A stretch of DNA of 64,000 bases. It comes from Paenibacillus sp. cl123 (GTDB lineage: Bacteria > Bacillota > Bacilli > Paenibacillales > NBRC-103111). Position numbers and translations under genes: made by a program. Shown here piece by piece: positions 52,380-61,622 of this stretch (the stretch's first letter is position 1; each line of letters starts with the position of its first letter). The stretch is taken from positions 121,539-185,538 of the forward strand of contig NZ_FMYY01000008.1 of NCBI RefSeq assembly GCF_900101595.1, in the 5' to 3' direction. The notes under the pieces are model-generated. The model searched no databases. It saw only the letters and a list, made by a program, of their open reading frames with translations, and was not told the origin of the DNA.

Positions 52380-53876
52380 ATGATTTCGCCTGAGCTGGAC
52401 GATAATCTGAAACGGCTGGAAGCTGTTTTTGCGGATTGCGACGATCTGACGCTGCTGCCTTGGAGCTATGGGACCGATCTGAACCAAAGGGCGCTTGCTG
52501 TATATTTCACATCCATGGTGAAAGAAAAAAATTTCAGCTATACGAAAGAAATTCTGGAGGGCGTCGTCCTGCAGGAAGCAGTGGACGGAGCGTCTATCGA
52601 GCCGGAGCATATCATTCGCTTTTTTGAAGGGCAAGGGGTGTCGGAACAAAAAGGGAAGGTGCTTCATGATTTTGATCAGACGATCAGTCAGATTTTGGAG
52701 GGCTGCCTGGTTCTGTTTTTCGACCAATGGCAAGGGGCTGTTGCTTATAAAACGTTTGGCCTGCAGCACAGGCAAGTCACTGAACCGATCAATGAGCCGT
52801 CGGTCATCGGTCCCCGGGAGGGCACCATCGAGAACCTGGAAACGAATATGGGACTGCTGCGCAGCCGGCTGCGCAACCCTTTATTCAAGCTGAAGCTTGT
52901 ACCAACAGGGAAAAACTGCGGCAACGAGCTGTTCTACGGCTATTTGGACGGAGCAGTGAATCCGGAGACGCTGGCCGAATTTGAGCGCCGCCTGGCGCGC
53001 GCCGCGGAATACGATATTTTGGAGCCGTCCTATCTCGAAGAGCTTATCGAGGATTCGACCTACAGTCCTTTCCCCCAGTACAGGTACTCGGAGCGGCCCG
53101 ACGTGGCCATCGCGGCTTTGCTTGACGGGAAAATCATCGTGATGACGCAGGGCTCGCCCTCTATTATGATCGGACCTTCGCTGTTTGTAGAGTTTTTCAG
53201 CACGCCTGAGGATTTTTATCAGCGAACCGTACATGCGACCTTGATTCGTTTGCTTCGCATCGGAGCTTTTATATTTGCGTTGACGCTTCCCAGCATTTAT
53301 ATCGCGTTCTCCACCTTTCATCCCGAGCTGCTCCCTACGGTTTTGCTGCTGGCTATACTGGATACCCGGGAGGGCATCCCGTTCCCGGCGTTCATCGAGG
53401 CTTTTGTCATGGAGTTTTTCTTCGAGCTGCTGCGCGAAGCGGGGATTCGTCTTCCCAAGCCGGTGGGCTCGGCGGTCAGTATCGTGGGAGCGCTCGTCAT
53501 AGGGCAAGCGGCTATTCAGGCGCGGATAGCCTCTCCAATCATGGTTATTGTCGTAGCGGCGACCGGAATAGCTTCTTTCGCGATTCCGCAATACAATCTG
53601 GCTATCACTCTTCGTATCTTGCGGTTTCCGCTCATGATATGCGCAGCTACCTTGGGCGGGTTCGGTTTGATGATCGGCTTTTTGCTGACGCTGCTGCATC
53701 TGACTTGCCTGAGATCGCTTGGACAGCCCTATTTATCGGCGCTGGCGCCGATGGATATCTGGCAGCTGCGCGACGTATTCATCCGGTTCCCGCTTAAGTT
53801 TCTGTTCCGTTCGCCGCGCAACCGGCACGCTCATCAACGAGTTTCGAAATGGAAGCAAAGGAGTGACGCCCCATGA
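52380..53876 (+). CDS. Spore germination protein, GerA family A subunit
   Basis: A 498-residue inner-membrane germinant receptor A subunit. It has a large N-terminal soluble domain (about 1-285) and four to six helices (about 290-450), with the family sequences PSIMIGPSLF, LPSIYIAF and DTREGIPFP. ATG 52380 follows AAAGGAAG. A sigma-G-like -10 (CATACA at 52341-52346) lies upstream but lacks a properly spaced -35. It is the first of four overlapping or adjacent germination genes. Confidence 0.94.
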   Translation: MISPELDDNLKRLEAVFADCDDLTLLPWSYGTDLNQRALAVYFTSMVKEKNFSYTKEILEGVVLQEAVDGASIEPEHIIRFFEGQGVSEQKGKVLHDFDQTISQILEGCLVLFFDQWQGAVAYKTFGLQHRQVTEPINEPSVIGPREGTIENLETNMGLLRSRLRNPLFKLKLVPTGKNCGNELFYGYLDGAVNPETLAEFERRLARAAEYDILEPSYLEELIEDSTYSPFPQYRYSERPDVAIAALLDGKIIVMTQGSPSIMIGPSLFVEFFSTPEDFYQRTVHATLIRLLRIGAFIFALTLPSIYIAFSTFHPELLPTVLLLAILDTREGIPFPAFIEAFVMEFFFELLREAGIRLPKPVGSAVSIVGALVIGQAAIQARIASPIMVIVVAATGIASFAIPQYNLAITLRILRFPLMICAATLGGFGLMIGFLLTLLHLTCLRSLGQPYLSALAPMDIWQLRDVFIRFPLKFLFRSPRNRHAHQRVSKWKQRSDAP

Positions 53877-55099
53877 ATGTTCCCCTGTCCAGGTCTATAC
53901 GATTGCTGGCGGCGCTGCTGCCCGCCCTGGCGCTGTCCGGCTGCTGGAGCAAGCTTGAGCTGCCCGAGAGAGGTTTTGTCCAGGCGATTGCCATAGATCT
54001 GAGCGACACCGGAAGGATCGATTTAGTCACGCATTTATACAAGCCTGCCGGCGCCAATACGCTGGATCAGGCCGCTTCCAAATCGTCGTTCGTCAACATC
54101 CGGACCCAGGGCGCATCTGTATTTGACGCTGTTCGCGACATTACGATCCATCTGGGGCGCAAAGCGCAGTGGAGTCACATGAGGGCGATTGTGGTCGGCG
54201 AAGCCGCCGCGCAGAAAGCAGGCATGAGGACGCTCCTAGATTATTTCACGCGCGATCATGAGCCGAGAGGGACGATTACAGTACTGATTGCCAAAGGCTT
54301 GGCGCGCGATCTGCTTGACATCAAGCCTCTAATTGAAAACACTATGGGCCAGCAGCTCAGGGAGGTGGAGCGGACCGCTTTCGAATACACGGGGAAAACG
54401 GTCACCTCCAGGCTGCTGGACTTGAATATTCAGTTGAAAAGTGAAACGGGCATAGGGATGCTGCCCTATGTCTCGATCTCAGAGGAAAAGCCGAAAACGA
54501 CGACGGTAGCCGGCCTTGCTTTGATTAAGGGAGACAGGCTGGAGCTGCCCGTCCTGTCGCCCTCCGAAACGGAGGGTTTGCTTCTGCTGAACAATAAGTA
54601 CAGAAACGGCATCATAGACACGCCGTGTTCGGCCCGCCAGGAAGCCGCAGATGACCGGCTTGTGAAGGAAGCTTTTGAGATACGCCATGCCTTCTCTAAG
54701 ATGGACATGGATATTCAGGGAGAAGAGATTAAGGTGAGCTACAAGATTAAACTGGAAGGCTCTGTCGGAGAGCTGCATTGTCAGCGGGTATCAAACATGG
54801 AGGAAGAAAGCGATTTTGAGCGGCGTGCAGCCAAATATACGCGGGATAGTCTGGCCAAGACCGTCGCTCAGCTGCAAAAGCGCAAAATTGACGCATTAGG
54901 GATAGGAACGGCGATTTCCAGAAAAAATCCGGCTTTGTGGAATCGATTGAAGGAGAACTGGGACCATCGATTTGCGGATATTCCGATTCAGATTGAGGTG
55001 CAGGTGAACGTGATTTCTACGGGTATGAATGCTTTCGCCCCGATGCCGGGATTAACGGCCGGTTCACGGCTAAGCCAAGCAGGGACTGCGGATGGCTGA
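53873..55099 (+). CDS. Spore germination lipoprotein, Ger(x)C family
   Basis: A 408-residue C subunit with lipobox LSGC (C24), then the family start W-x-KLELPERGFVQAIAID. It overlaps the A subunit stop (ATGA). C subunits are lipoproteins on the outer face of the spore inner membrane, required for receptor assembly. Confidence 0.94.
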   Translation: MNVPLSRSIRLLAALLPALALSGCWSKLELPERGFVQAIAIDLSDTGRIDLVTHLYKPAGANTLDQAASKSSFVNIRTQGASVFDAVRDITIHLGRKAQWSHMRAIVVGEAAAQKAGMRTLLDYFTRDHEPRGTITVLIAKGLARDLLDIKPLIENTMGQQLREVERTAFEYTGKTVTSRLLDLNIQLKSETGIGMLPYVSISEEKPKTTTVAGLALIKGDRLELPVLSPSETEGLLLLNNKYRNGIIDTPCSARQEAADDRLVKEAFEIRHAFSKMDMDIQGEEIKVSYKIKLEGSVGELHCQRVSNMEEESDFERRAAKYTRDSLAKTVAQLQKRKIDALGIGTAISRKNPALWNRLKENWDHRFADIPIQIEVQVNVISTGMNAFAPMPGLTAGSRLSQAGTADG

Positions 55100-55328
55100 G
55101 CGGATCATTGTCCTGCTGATCTGTGTGGCGATGCTGGCCTATTGCGATGTTCCCCAGCTCAAAAGAAGCGGGCTTCGGGAGAAGCTGCTGTACGGCGCTT
55201 GTTTCGTTTTCTTCGGCTACATGATGACAAGCTTTATCGCGGATGCGGGGTGGCCGACTCTCAATGAAGTGCTGAATTTACTTCTTAGAGAGCCCTCCAA
55301 GCAGATCGTGGCCTGGCTCCAATCCTAA
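55092..55328 (+). CDS. Small two-helix membrane protein of the ger operon
   Basis: A 78-residue protein with a hydrophobic N-terminal helix (about 4-19) and a second helix (about 33-52). It overlaps the end of the Ger(x)C gene by 8 bp. Position and topology resemble the small two-helix 'D' subunits described for some Bacillus germinant receptors that modulate receptor sensitivity; sequence alone does not prove it. Confidence 0.8.
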   Translation: MAERIIVLLICVAMLAYCDVPQLKRSGLREKLLYGACFVFFGYMMTSFIADAGWPTLNEVLNLLLREPSKQIVAWLQS

Positions 55329-55365
55329 ACAGGACCCTAGTTTAAGCGGAAAGGCGGGAAATACG

Positions 55366-56463
55366 GTGAAGCACAATGAAGTCGTCAGCTCCGGGCAAGT
55401 TGCCTCCCTGTTTCTGGCTTTTATGACGGGCTCGTCCATTATTAACATTCCCGGCACGGTCGTTGGTCTCGCCCGGCAGGGGGCATGGATTTCCCTCCTG
55501 CTATCCAGCGCTTGCGGCGGACTTCTGCTCGCGTTTGTGCTGTTTCTTCACCGTCGACATCCCGCCAGAACCTGGATTGAAATGAGCCGGGAATCGCTTG
55601 GGGCGGTGGTGACGTTTATCGTGTGCCTGCCTTTTTTAGTCTATCTGTTTCTGATGATGACCTGGATAATTATCGATATCGGGGGCTTTTTTACCCTAAC
55701 CATGATGCCGGAGACACCCGTGTATATATTCAATCTGCCGATTATCATCATAAGCGCCTTGACGGTGCGGGCCGGGATTGAGGTGATGTGCCGCATGTTC
55801 AAGCTGCTGCTTTATATCATGATTTTTTTTGCCGTCGCGGTATTGATCATGTCGCTCCCCAATTATCATCCCGAGTACCTGCTCCCCATTATACATACAG
55901 GCTGGAAGCCCATTTTGCATGGGGCGTATTATACCTTCGGCTTTCCTTATGCAGAGGTCGTTATTTTTTCCATGCTGCTGGTCTATCGGAGGAGGGGGGA
56001 CAAGTCCAGGCTCGGCCTGCATATGGCGAGAGCTTATTTGATCAATGTGCTGCTGCTCATGACGGCGATCGTTTGCACCATTATGGCGTTCGGACCGGTT
56101 GCCGTCGATTTGAAATATTCCTTGTTTCAGATAGCGCGTCTTATCAGCATCGGGGACTTTATCGAAAGAGTCGAGTCCGTCATCGGCATCTCGCTGATTC
56201 TCGGTTCTTACATGAAAGCGACCATTGCGTTGTTTGTGCTGAATTTGGCGCTCAGCCAGATCGCTCGGCTGCGCAACGGCCGCATCCTGATCATGGTGAT
56301 TGCGATGGCGAGCTTCGCCCTTACCTTGATCATGTTCAAGCATCAGGCCGATTTTGCGGAAAAGGTTTCGGAAGTATGGCCGCTGATCAACCTGTTCGGA
56401 GGTATCGCCCCGCTGTTCCTGCTTGTGGGCGCCGTGTATGTCAAGCGAATGATCACCAAGTGA
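55366..56463 (+). CDS. Spore germination permease, GerB family
   Basis: A 365-residue protein with ten predicted helices of the APC-superfamily fold. It is the B subunit, which binds germinant in GerAB-like receptors. GTG 55366 follows AAGGCGGG. The order A-C-small-B, with B last, differs from the classical A-B-C order of gerA. The ligand cannot be inferred. Confidence 0.92.
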   Translation: MKHNEVVSSGQVASLFLAFMTGSSIINIPGTVVGLARQGAWISLLLSSACGGLLLAFVLFLHRRHPARTWIEMSRESLGAVVTFIVCLPFLVYLFLMMTWIIIDIGGFFTLTMMPETPVYIFNLPIIIISALTVRAGIEVMCRMFKLLLYIMIFFAVAVLIMSLPNYHPEYLLPIIHTGWKPILHGAYYTFGFPYAEVVIFSMLLVYRRRGDKSRLGLHMARAYLINVLLLMTAIVCTIMAFGPVAVDLKYSLFQIARLISIGDFIERVESVIGISLILGSYMKATIALFVLNLALSQIARLRNGRILIMVIAMASFALTLIMFKHQADFAEKVSEVWPLINLFGGIAPLFLLVGAVYVKRMITK

Positions 56464-56493
56464 GCAGCGTCTCTCCCGGGCACACTCCATCCT

Positions 56494-57525
56494 CTATGAG
56501 GAATCGGCTGAGAGGGGCTTAAGCGTATTTTCCAACCGCGTGCCGTGACGGACAAACCAAGCGAGGCTTGCGCCCGCGGAGCGGATCTGACGGATGACGG
56601 TATCGGCGCCGTCTATGCCGTCCCAATACCGGTACAGGAAATGCAGGAATACATCGACTCTCCGCAATTGAATTAGAAGAGGAAGCGCCTCCGCTTCGGC
56701 CCGAGAAAGCTTGGACACGCCGGCATAACCTCGGACGAAGGACTCCACCGCCGGCCATAGCGCATCGTCCTTTGGCTCGCCGTTAATCAGATCCGACAAG
56801 GCGACCGCCGCCTCCATCGCGCGCAGGTCTACCGTGACGAATTCAAAGTCTAGCACCGCAGTAATCGTCCCGTCCGCCCGCCCGAGCATATTCGTATGGT
56901 TCAAGTCGCCGTGAATCAGCTGATGGGGCAGCGTTTTCAACTGAGGAAGCTGTCTGCGGTAATTTGCAAGCCACGCTCCGATGCTTTGCAGCGCTTCCGT
57001 TTCTGTCGTGAACAGCTCCGGAGGCTCAGCGCAAAATCGCAGCGCCTCGCCGAGCGAATAAGCGGAGGAGGCCTGATCCAGCTCATAGTAGGGCGGGTAA
57101 GCGGGCGGCGCAGCCGCAACCGTCTTCTCCAGGGCTTGGGTCAGCCAAGCCGTCGTCTGTCCGAAGGAAAAAGGGCCTGATCGGGAGCGCAGGGAGGGCC
57201 GTTCTCCTTCGATATAGCGGAAGAGGACGGCGATTTTGCCGTCGCCGGTCAGTGCCCATGGCTCGCCGCTTCGGGCCGCGACGGGCACCGGAGTATGAAA
57301 GGGCAGCGCGAGCCCGCTAAGGCTCTTCAGCACGTCCAGCTCGAACTCGACTCTGGATGCGTCCCTATGGGTTTCGTACACGCGCAGCACATACCGCTCG
57401 CCGTCCGCTTCGGCCAGCCGTGTCGTATTATTCATCCCGCTTGGTCCGGCGTGCAGCGTATATGACGCGGCCGCGGGTAAAAAGGCCCGCAATGCTTCGG
57501 CAAGCTGATTATCATTTGTATGCAT
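56494..57525 (-). CDS. Phosphotransferase (APH/choline kinase-like family)
   Basis: A 343-residue aminoglycoside-phosphotransferase-fold kinase with the catalytic loop LIHGDLNHTNML (HGD) and the metal-binding VLDFEF. In spore formers such proteins include CotS-like coat kinases and homoserine-kinase-II-like enzymes; nothing links it specifically to resistance. AAGGAGAT lies just before the ATG at 57525. It is convergent with the ger operon. Confidence 0.88.
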   Translation of the reverse strand: MHTNDNQLAEALRAFLPAAASYTLHAGPSGMNNTTRLAEADGERYVLRVYETHRDASRVEFELDVLKSLSGLALPFHTPVPVAARSGEPWALTGDGKIAVLFRYIEGERPSLRSRSGPFSFGQTTAWLTQALEKTVAAAPPAYPPYYELDQASSAYSLGEALRFCAEPPELFTTETEALQSIGAWLANYRRQLPQLKTLPHQLIHGDLNHTNMLGRADGTITAVLDFEFVTVDLRAMEAAVALSDLINGEPKDDALWPAVESFVRGYAGVSKLSRAEAEALPLLIQLRRVDVFLHFLYRYWDGIDGADTVIRQIRSAGASLAWFVRHGTRLENTLKPLSADSS

Positions 57526-57649
57526 AAAATCTCCTTAAGGCTGGTATGGATTCCATCGTACCATAGAAGCATGGCAGATTTGAACTTTTCCCGGAAAAGC
57601 GATACATTGAAAACTGGGGTTTCCAAACAGCCGCAAAGGAGCGAATGAG

Positions 57650-58768
57650 ATGCGTGATCCAAGACTTAAGCAGTTTGCTAAAAATTTGGTGAGATATTCC
57701 ATTGATCTTCAACCCGGAGAAAATGTGCTGATCGAGATGATCGGACTGCGCGATCAGGAGTTGACCAGATGTCTGATCGAAGAGGTGTACGCCGCCGGGG
57801 GGCATCCGTTTCTCGAATTCCGTCATCCTGAAGTGACGCGCAGCCTCATGCTGGGAGGCACCCAAGAACTGTATACCCAGCTGGCTGAGCTCGAGCTGAA
57901 CCGGATGAAGAAAATGCACGCGTATCTGGCAGTTCGCAGCGGCGACAACATTACGGAGACGTCCGATGTGCCGGCTGAGAAAATGAGCTTGTATACGAAG
58001 CTGTTCCAGCGCCCGGTAACGGACTGGCGGGTCAATCATACGAAATGGTGCATTATGCGTTATCCGAACCCGTCGATGGCCCAACTGGCCAATACGAGCA
58101 CGGAGGCGTTTGAAGATTTTTATTTCCAGGTGTGCAATCTGGATTACAGCAAGATGTCGGCGGCGATGGACGCTCTCGTGGCCAGGATGGAGCGCACCAA
58201 GGAAGTTCGTCTGCTCGGTCCGGGGGCTACCGATCTGACTTTCTCCATCGAAGGCATACCGGCCATCAAGTGCGCCGGCAAAAACAACATCCCGGACGGA
58301 GAAGTATTCACGGCTCCGGTGAAGGATTCCGTGAACGGCATTATCGCTTATAACGCGCCGACGATTTATCAGGGCACGTCGTTCGAGAATATCACGCTCC
58401 GCTTCGAGAACGGCAAAATTGTGGAGGCGACAGGCAGCGACAGCGCTAAGCTGAACGACATTCTCGATACCGACGAAGGCGCCCGTTACATCGGGGAGTT
58501 CGCCATCGGCGTCAACCCGTATATTCAGAAGCCGATGAAAGATATTTTGTTCGACGAGAAAATTGACGGCAGCATCCACTTCACGCCCGGCAATGCGTAT
58601 GAGGATGCGGATAACGGCAACCGCTCTTCGGTTCATTGGGACATGGTGCTGATCCAGCGGCCGGAATACGGCGGCGGCGAGATTTACTTCGACGGAGAAT
58701 TGGTGCGCAAGGACGGGAGGTTCGTCGCAGCGGATCTGGAGCCGCTCAATCCCGAAAATTTGAAGTAG
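57650..58768 (+). CDS. Aminopeptidase, M29 family (AmpS/PepS)
   Basis: A 372-residue cytoplasmic metallo-aminopeptidase. Metal ligands are suggested by NIPDGEVFTAPV, GEFAIG and HFTPGNAYEDADNGNRSSVHWD. The length is slightly below the usual 410 because the N terminus is short. It has GGAGCGA upstream of the ATG. It removes N-terminal residues in peptide turnover. Confidence 0.94.
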   Translation: MRDPRLKQFAKNLVRYSIDLQPGENVLIEMIGLRDQELTRCLIEEVYAAGGHPFLEFRHPEVTRSLMLGGTQELYTQLAELELNRMKKMHAYLAVRSGDNITETSDVPAEKMSLYTKLFQRPVTDWRVNHTKWCIMRYPNPSMAQLANTSTEAFEDFYFQVCNLDYSKMSAAMDALVARMERTKEVRLLGPGATDLTFSIEGIPAIKCAGKNNIPDGEVFTAPVKDSVNGIIAYNAPTIYQGTSFENITLRFENGKIVEATGSDSAKLNDILDTDEGARYIGEFAIGVNPYIQKPMKDILFDEKIDGSIHFTPGNAYEDADNGNRSSVHWDMVLIQRPEYGGGEIYFDGELVRKDGRFVAADLEPLNPENLK

Positions 58769-58845
58769 ATGCGGGGCGCGTACAACGAGACGGGTTTCGT
58801 GCGTCAGGCAGCAGACCGACCGGCTGCAGAACCGGGGCAACCAGC

Positions 58846-59940
58846 ATGCGGAGGCTGATGGAAACGGCGGCGGTTACTTGGGCAGGGGGAGCTTTATTTA
58901 CGCTGCTGCATGTGCCGCTGGCCTGGATGCTCGGCCCGTTGACGGCGATTATGCTGTGGCAGGGAGTGGTCAAGCGGCCTGCGGCTTGGCCGGTCTCGCT
59001 GCGCAACGGAGGGCTGCTTATCCTCGGCTACGGCATGGGGTTATCCGTGACGGCGGAGAGCGCGCGCCAAATCGGCAGCCAGCTGCCGTCGATGCTGATC
59101 GCCACCGTGCTGACGGTGGCCTTCAGTCTGCTGACCGCGGTATGGATAGCGAAGGCGACGGGGATCAGCTATGCCAGCAGTCTGGTTGGCAGCATACCGG
59201 GCGGACTCTCGCAGATGGTCGTGCTTTGCGAGGAAATTCCCGGCGCCGACAAGACGGTGGTGACCTTCATGCAGACGATTCGGCTGCTGACCGTTATTTT
59301 TGTCGTGCCGTTTCTGGCCGTGCATGGGCTTGGAGAGCAGGGAGGGGCGCTCGATACGGCGACTGCGGCTGGTCAGACGGCATCGGCGGCTGCGTCAGCG
59401 GGCTGGGGAGACATCCCCTGGCTGAAGGCGCTGCTTGCGTTGGCTGCCGCTTCGGCGGCTGCCTGGGGCGCCTCCTTGCTGCGCATGCCGACGCCATGGT
59501 TTCTGGGCCCGATCCTGCTGATCGCGCTGCTGACGGTCAGCGGCTGGAATCCTCCGCAGCTGCCGCATATGGTCGGCCTTGCCGCCCAGTGGAGCCTTGG
59601 CGTATTTCTCGGGACGGGCATCCGTCTCCAGTCGCTTACCTCTTGGAAACGTCTGCTGCCATTTTCATTAGGCGGCGGCCTTGCCGTCGTCGCCTTCTGT
59701 TTGCTGCTCGCTTTCGGCTTCAGCCTGTTCCATCCGATCGGTCTGGGAACGGCCTTCCTGGCCGCCGCTCCCGGCGGGATGACGGAGATGGGGGTAACGG
59801 CGACTTTGATTCAGGCGGATGTATCGATGGTGGTGGCGTATCAGATGTTTCGGATCTTATTTGTGCTTTTCCTTGTTCCCTATCTGATCAGGTGGATATT
59901 CCACAGCCGCGGGGGCAATCGGGTGAGAAAGCCGAATTAA
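58846..59940 (+). CDS. AbrB-family membrane protein (AbrB duplication, transporter-like)
   Basis: A 364-residue membrane protein with about 10 helices in two homologous halves: AWMLGPLTAIMLW near residue 22 and TPWFLGPILLIALL near 215, each followed by GYGMGLSVT- or GVFLGTGIRL-type segments. It belongs to the 'AbrB' family (once labelled ammonia monooxygenase), which is unrelated to the DNA-binding AbrB. Substrate is unknown. The ribosome binding site is weak at ATG 58846; ATG 58858 is possible. Confidence 0.87.
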   Translation: MRRLMETAAVTWAGGALFTLLHVPLAWMLGPLTAIMLWQGVVKRPAAWPVSLRNGGLLILGYGMGLSVTAESARQIGSQLPSMLIATVLTVAFSLLTAVWIAKATGISYASSLVGSIPGGLSQMVVLCEEIPGADKTVVTFMQTIRLLTVIFVVPFLAVHGLGEQGGALDTATAAGQTASAAASAGWGDIPWLKALLALAAASAAAWGASLLRMPTPWFLGPILLIALLTVSGWNPPQLPHMVGLAAQWSLGVFLGTGIRLQSLTSWKRLLPFSLGGGLAVVAFCLLLAFGFSLFHPIGLGTAFLAAAPGGMTEMGVTATLIQADVSMVVAYQMFRILFVLFLVPYLIRWIFHSRGGNRVRKPN

Positions 59941-59956
59941 CCCCATTGCATGCCAA

Positions 59957-60006
59957 AGCGAAAGCCCCATGACCGGGAGTGCATGACCGGTTACGGGGCT
60001 TTCGCT
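59957..60006. terminator. Bidirectional terminator between convergent genes
   Basis: A perfect 12-bp stem (AGCGAAAGCCCC 59957-59968 with GGGGCTTTCGCT 59995-60006) lies between the AbrB-like gene and the convergent tagO-like gene. Confidence 0.8.
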
Positions 60007-60009
60007 TGT

Positions 60010-61005
60010 TCAGACGTTGAGCAGCAGCAAGATGATCGAGGTCAGACTGAAGCAGGCATTGATCAAACAGAGGAATAACACGACCTGCTTGGGGTTCAGC
60101 CCGCTGCGCAGCAGCCGGTAATGGGCCTGCGTGGCATCGGCCTGATAGATCGGCGTCCCGTTGCGCAGCCGCCTCAGGACGACGAAAATATTATCGAAGA
60201 TCGGCACGCCCAGCGCGAGGATCGGGATTGCGAGCGACAGCACGGTTGCTCCCTTGAAGGCGCCGTCCAAGGCGATGACAGCCAGCAGGAAGCCGAACAG
60301 GGTGGCCCCCGAATCGCCCATAAACACTTTGGCCGGCGGTTTGTTGTACCGGAGATAGGCGACGGCCGCTCCGACGAGAATGATAGCCATCATCGCCGAG
60401 TCGGATTGCCCCTTGGCCAGCGCGACGACAAACAAGGTAATGGCGGAGATGGCCGATAGTCCGCCCGCAAGGCCATCCATCCCGTCCATAAAATTAATGA
60501 CGGTCGTAACTCCGAAAATCCAGGTGACGGTAAGCGCAAACTGAAGCCATACCGGCAGCAGCACATCCTGCCCCGTGAACGGGTTGTTGAAGCCGTAGAA
60601 CACGATGCCGGACTTGTAGACGATGACCGCCGCGGAGAGCTGAACGATCAGCTTGGGCCAGGCCGCAAGCTCTTTGCCGCGGGTTTTGTACCAGTCATCG
60701 ACAAGTCCCACGCCGAGAATGAGCAGCGAAGCGAACAGCAGCGAAGCGGAGCCGCTGCCCCGCCAAGCGATGAAACCGGCATACGCGACGGCGAATCCGG
60801 CAAAAATAGCGAGTCCGGCAGTAAGCGGTATAGGCTCCCGGTGTATTTTGCGTTCAATGTCGGGCTTGGGCTTGTCCACAAAATCGATACGGAAGGCCAG
60901 CTTGCGAAGCGGGGGAATCAACAGCAGCACAACGAGAAATGAAACCATAAAGGCGGCCAAATACAGAATAAGTATCCCCTCCAAATGCTGGGAGTTCAGT
61001 GACAT
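60010..61005 (-). CDS. Undecaprenyl-phosphate N-acetylaminosugar-1-phosphate transferase (TagO/WecA-like)
   Basis: A 331-residue polytopic enzyme of the MraY/WecA family. Motifs are VDDW near residue 104, NFMDGMDGLAGG near 170 and FMGDSGAT near 228, followed by a His-containing loop near the C terminus (QAHYRLLRSG). It transfers GlcNAc-1-P (or similar) from UDP-sugar to undecaprenyl phosphate, starting teichoic acid, secondary wall polymer or exopolysaccharide synthesis. SLH proteins such as the one at 35 kb depend on such wall polymers. It appears monocistronic. Confidence 0.93.
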   Translation of the reverse strand: MSLNSQHLEGILILYLAAFMVSFLVVLLLIPPLRKLAFRIDFVDKPKPDIERKIHREPIPLTAGLAIFAGFAVAYAGFIAWRGSGSASLLFASLLILGVGLVDDWYKTRGKELAAWPKLIVQLSAAVIVYKSGIVFYGFNNPFTGQDVLLPVWLQFALTVTWIFGVTTVINFMDGMDGLAGGLSAISAITLFVVALAKGQSDSAMMAIILVGAAVAYLRYNKPPAKVFMGDSGATLFGFLLAVIALDGAFKGATVLSLAIPILALGVPIFDNIFVVLRRLRNGTPIYQADATQAHYRLLRSGLNPKQVVLFLCLINACFSLTSIILLLLNV

Positions 61006-61125
61006 TCTTCAGCAAGTATAGCATAATCGCGCGAAAAGGTTCCATGATATGACAGCATTATCAGGGTTGCGTCAGCGAGCGGGCGGTGGCGGACGCTTCT
61101 CCAACTTGGCGGTATCCGCAGGCTG

Positions 61126-61317
61126 TTACTTGGGGCGGGAGGAGTTGGAGATTTTTTTCAGGAGAAAGGAGCCGATCTCCGAGGCCAAAATAATGAGCGA
61201 AAGAGCGGCAAGCGCATAAGGCAATATAAGCGGAATCGCCCGGATGTCCCAGATATGGGTCAGGCGGAGAAATAAAGGGTATAAAAGCATCAGGATAAGA
61301 AACGCAGCAAGTTTCAT
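61126..61317 (-). CDS. Small two-helix membrane protein
   Basis: A 63-residue protein with two hydrophobic segments (about 3-18 and 29-50) and a basic C terminus. ATG 61317 has GGAGG 5 bp upstream, better than the further upstream frame. I recognise no family. It lies 120 bp upstream of the TagO-like gene on the same strand. Confidence 0.65.
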   Translation of the reverse strand: MKLAAFLILMLLYPLFLRLTHIWDIRAIPLILPYALAALSLIILASEIGSFLLKKISNSSRPK

Positions 61318-61538
61318 AGGAACCTCCGCAAAGAATGACAGGCTGGGAGAGGCCGCAAGGCCGGCTCTAGTGGTCATTGTACCATGATTGGACAGGCTGG
61401 AGAAGCGGGGATGTCGGAAGGGTGAATGCTGGGAATAATATGGATAAATATAACAATAAACAATTAATTCCGATGGATTTTAAAAGGTTTTTCTGAAGGG
61501 AAATGAAATAATTTATTTGAACAAGAGTTTATTATTTA

Positions 61539-61567
61539 TTGACGAATAGGGGCGTCCATACTATTAT
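61539..61567 (+). promoter_or_regulatory. Sigma-A promoter of the ABC importer
   Basis: TTGACG (61539-61544), a 17-bp spacer, and TATTAT (61562-61567), in AT-rich surroundings 56 bp upstream of the start at 61623. The stretch from 61440 is notably more AT-rich than its neighbours. Confidence 0.75.
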
Positions 61568-61622
61568 TACAGTATTGCTTTAAAGCAGCTTTACGTCACA
61601 ACTGTATGGGGGGTCAGCAACA

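Noticed and set aside
56494..57525. Aminoglycoside resistance kinase
   Set aside because: Only the general APH fold motifs are present; nothing specific to drug-modifying enzymes, and sporulation or metabolic kinases of this fold are common.
61378..61622. T-box or other riboswitch before the TrpX-like importer
   Set aside because: No specifier loop, T-box sequence or antiterminator; a good sigma-A promoter leaves only a leader of about 50 nt.
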